In this document: piece after piece, positions 63,673 through 64,000 of the stretch
Numbering within the stretch: position 1 is the first letter of the stretch
How the letters are laid out: each line of letters starts with the position of its first letter
From: Cupriavidus sp. UYMMa02A
GTDB taxonomy: Bacteria; Pseudomonadota; Gammaproteobacteria; Burkholderiales; Burkholderiaceae
NCBI GenBank assembly: GCA_001725945.1
Contig: LRMT01000096.1
Location: forward strand, 1-64,000
Direction of reading: 5' to 3'
Length of the DNA: 64,000 bases
The notes under the pieces: model-generated
What the model was told of the DNA's origin: nothing
What the model saw: the letters and a program-made list of their open reading frames with translations, nothing else
The model's database searches: none
Position numbers and translations under genes: made by a program

Positions 63673-64000
63673 CTATGCCTTGCGCGCCCGGAGAAACCTG
63701 AAGAACTCCACGCCTTCCTGCAAGCGCCGTTTCATCATGTCCCAGCTCATCAGCATCTCGCGGACGATTTCCCAGATCTTCGATGGCCGGAAATAAAACC
63801 GCTTATAGAATTCCTCCACGCCAAGATAGATCTCTTCGCGCGACAGGTGCGGATAGCCGATGGTCGAAGCCTGCGTGCCGGAATCATTGAGGAGGGTAAT
63901 GACCTTGCTGTCATTCAGCCATCCGTTCTCGACCGCTTGCTTGTGAAGGACCGTACCCGGATAGGCGCCGCGAGTGACACCTGGATGGTGTGGGGATTGA
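63673..64000 (-). CDS. hpnJ: Hopanoid biosynthesis radical SAM protein HpnJ, C-terminal part
   Basis: The gene enters from the right edge. The C-terminal sequence reads VLHKQAVENGWLNDSKVITL, YPHLSREEIYLGVEEFYKRF and MKRRLQEGVEFFRFLRARKA with a stop at 63673, matching HpnJ (B12-binding radical SAM proteins of hopanoid modification). The upstream NPHTIQVSLAAP joins after a lost base near 63968. The rest of a hopanoid cluster may lie beyond the window. Confidence 0.75.
   Translation of the reverse strand, partial: QSPHHPGVTRGAYPGTVLHKQAVENGWLNDSKVITLLNDSGTQASTIGYPHLSREEIYLGVEEFYKRFYFRPSKIWEIVREMLMSWDMMKRRLQEGVEFFRFLRARKA

Overview
The window looks like the replication-origin region of a secondary replicon (chromid or megaplasmid) from a high-GC betaproteobacterium of the Burkholderiaceae, most like Cupriavidus or Ralstonia. 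The evidence is a repA-parA-parB block with an iteron origin, the paralog types (MaoC, BenE, DUF2968, DUF1839, HpnJ, OPT, BvgA/EvgA-like regulators) and an Entner-Doudoroff cluster (edd/zwf/pgl/glk). No rRNA, tRNA, CRISPR array or insertion sequence was seen.

Layout. 1-1 kb: start of an acyl-CoA carboxylase gene, divergent from an IclR regulator. 1.7-7.5 kb: a Bvg/Evg-like phosphorelay made of a NarL-type regulator, a stand-alone Hpt protein and two divergent hybrid kinases. 7.5-13.5 kb: acyl-CoA dehydrogenase, a MaoC gene fused tail to tail with a Wzz-kinase fragment, a Crp/Fnr regulator, and a DUF1839-GH2 operon. 15-19.7 kb: two response regulators with degenerate receivers, a structured leader before a DUF2968 gene, and benE. 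20.2-27.1 kb: the replicon maintenance block, with a DUF3701 recombinase-like gene, parB, parA, csp, repA, an iteron array with DnaA boxes, and a second csp. 27.4-38 kb: purine permease, VpsR-like activator, YihY, prfC, an MFS exporter and an AraC regulator. 38-47 kb: mscS, edd, zwf, pgl, glk, a two-component pair and yccF. 47-53.5 kb: MarR, DUF2783, FAD monooxygenase, OPT transporter, acyl-CoA dehydrogenase. 53.5-64 kb: an SOS-box gene, M16 peptidase, AdaA/AlkA, ogt, thpR, ycgR, an FAD oxidoreductase, IclR and the end of hpnJ.

The most striking signal is a 16-bp repeat, CGTACCCGTTTCTGCG. About 20 copies lie next to repA as iterons. At least ten further single or clustered copies lie up to about 33 kb away, all on one side of the origin, between genes, inside glk and across the thpR stop codon. 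This suggests a replicon-wide RepA-binding network (titration, handcuffing or licensing).

About two thirds of the genes, including repA, parA, parB, zwf and glk, are interrupted by single-base losses, often in short G/C runs, at nearly one per kilobase. Such genes cannot all be broken in a living replicon, so most of these are probably sequencing errors. I therefore give the span of the presumed intact gene and state where the frame changes.
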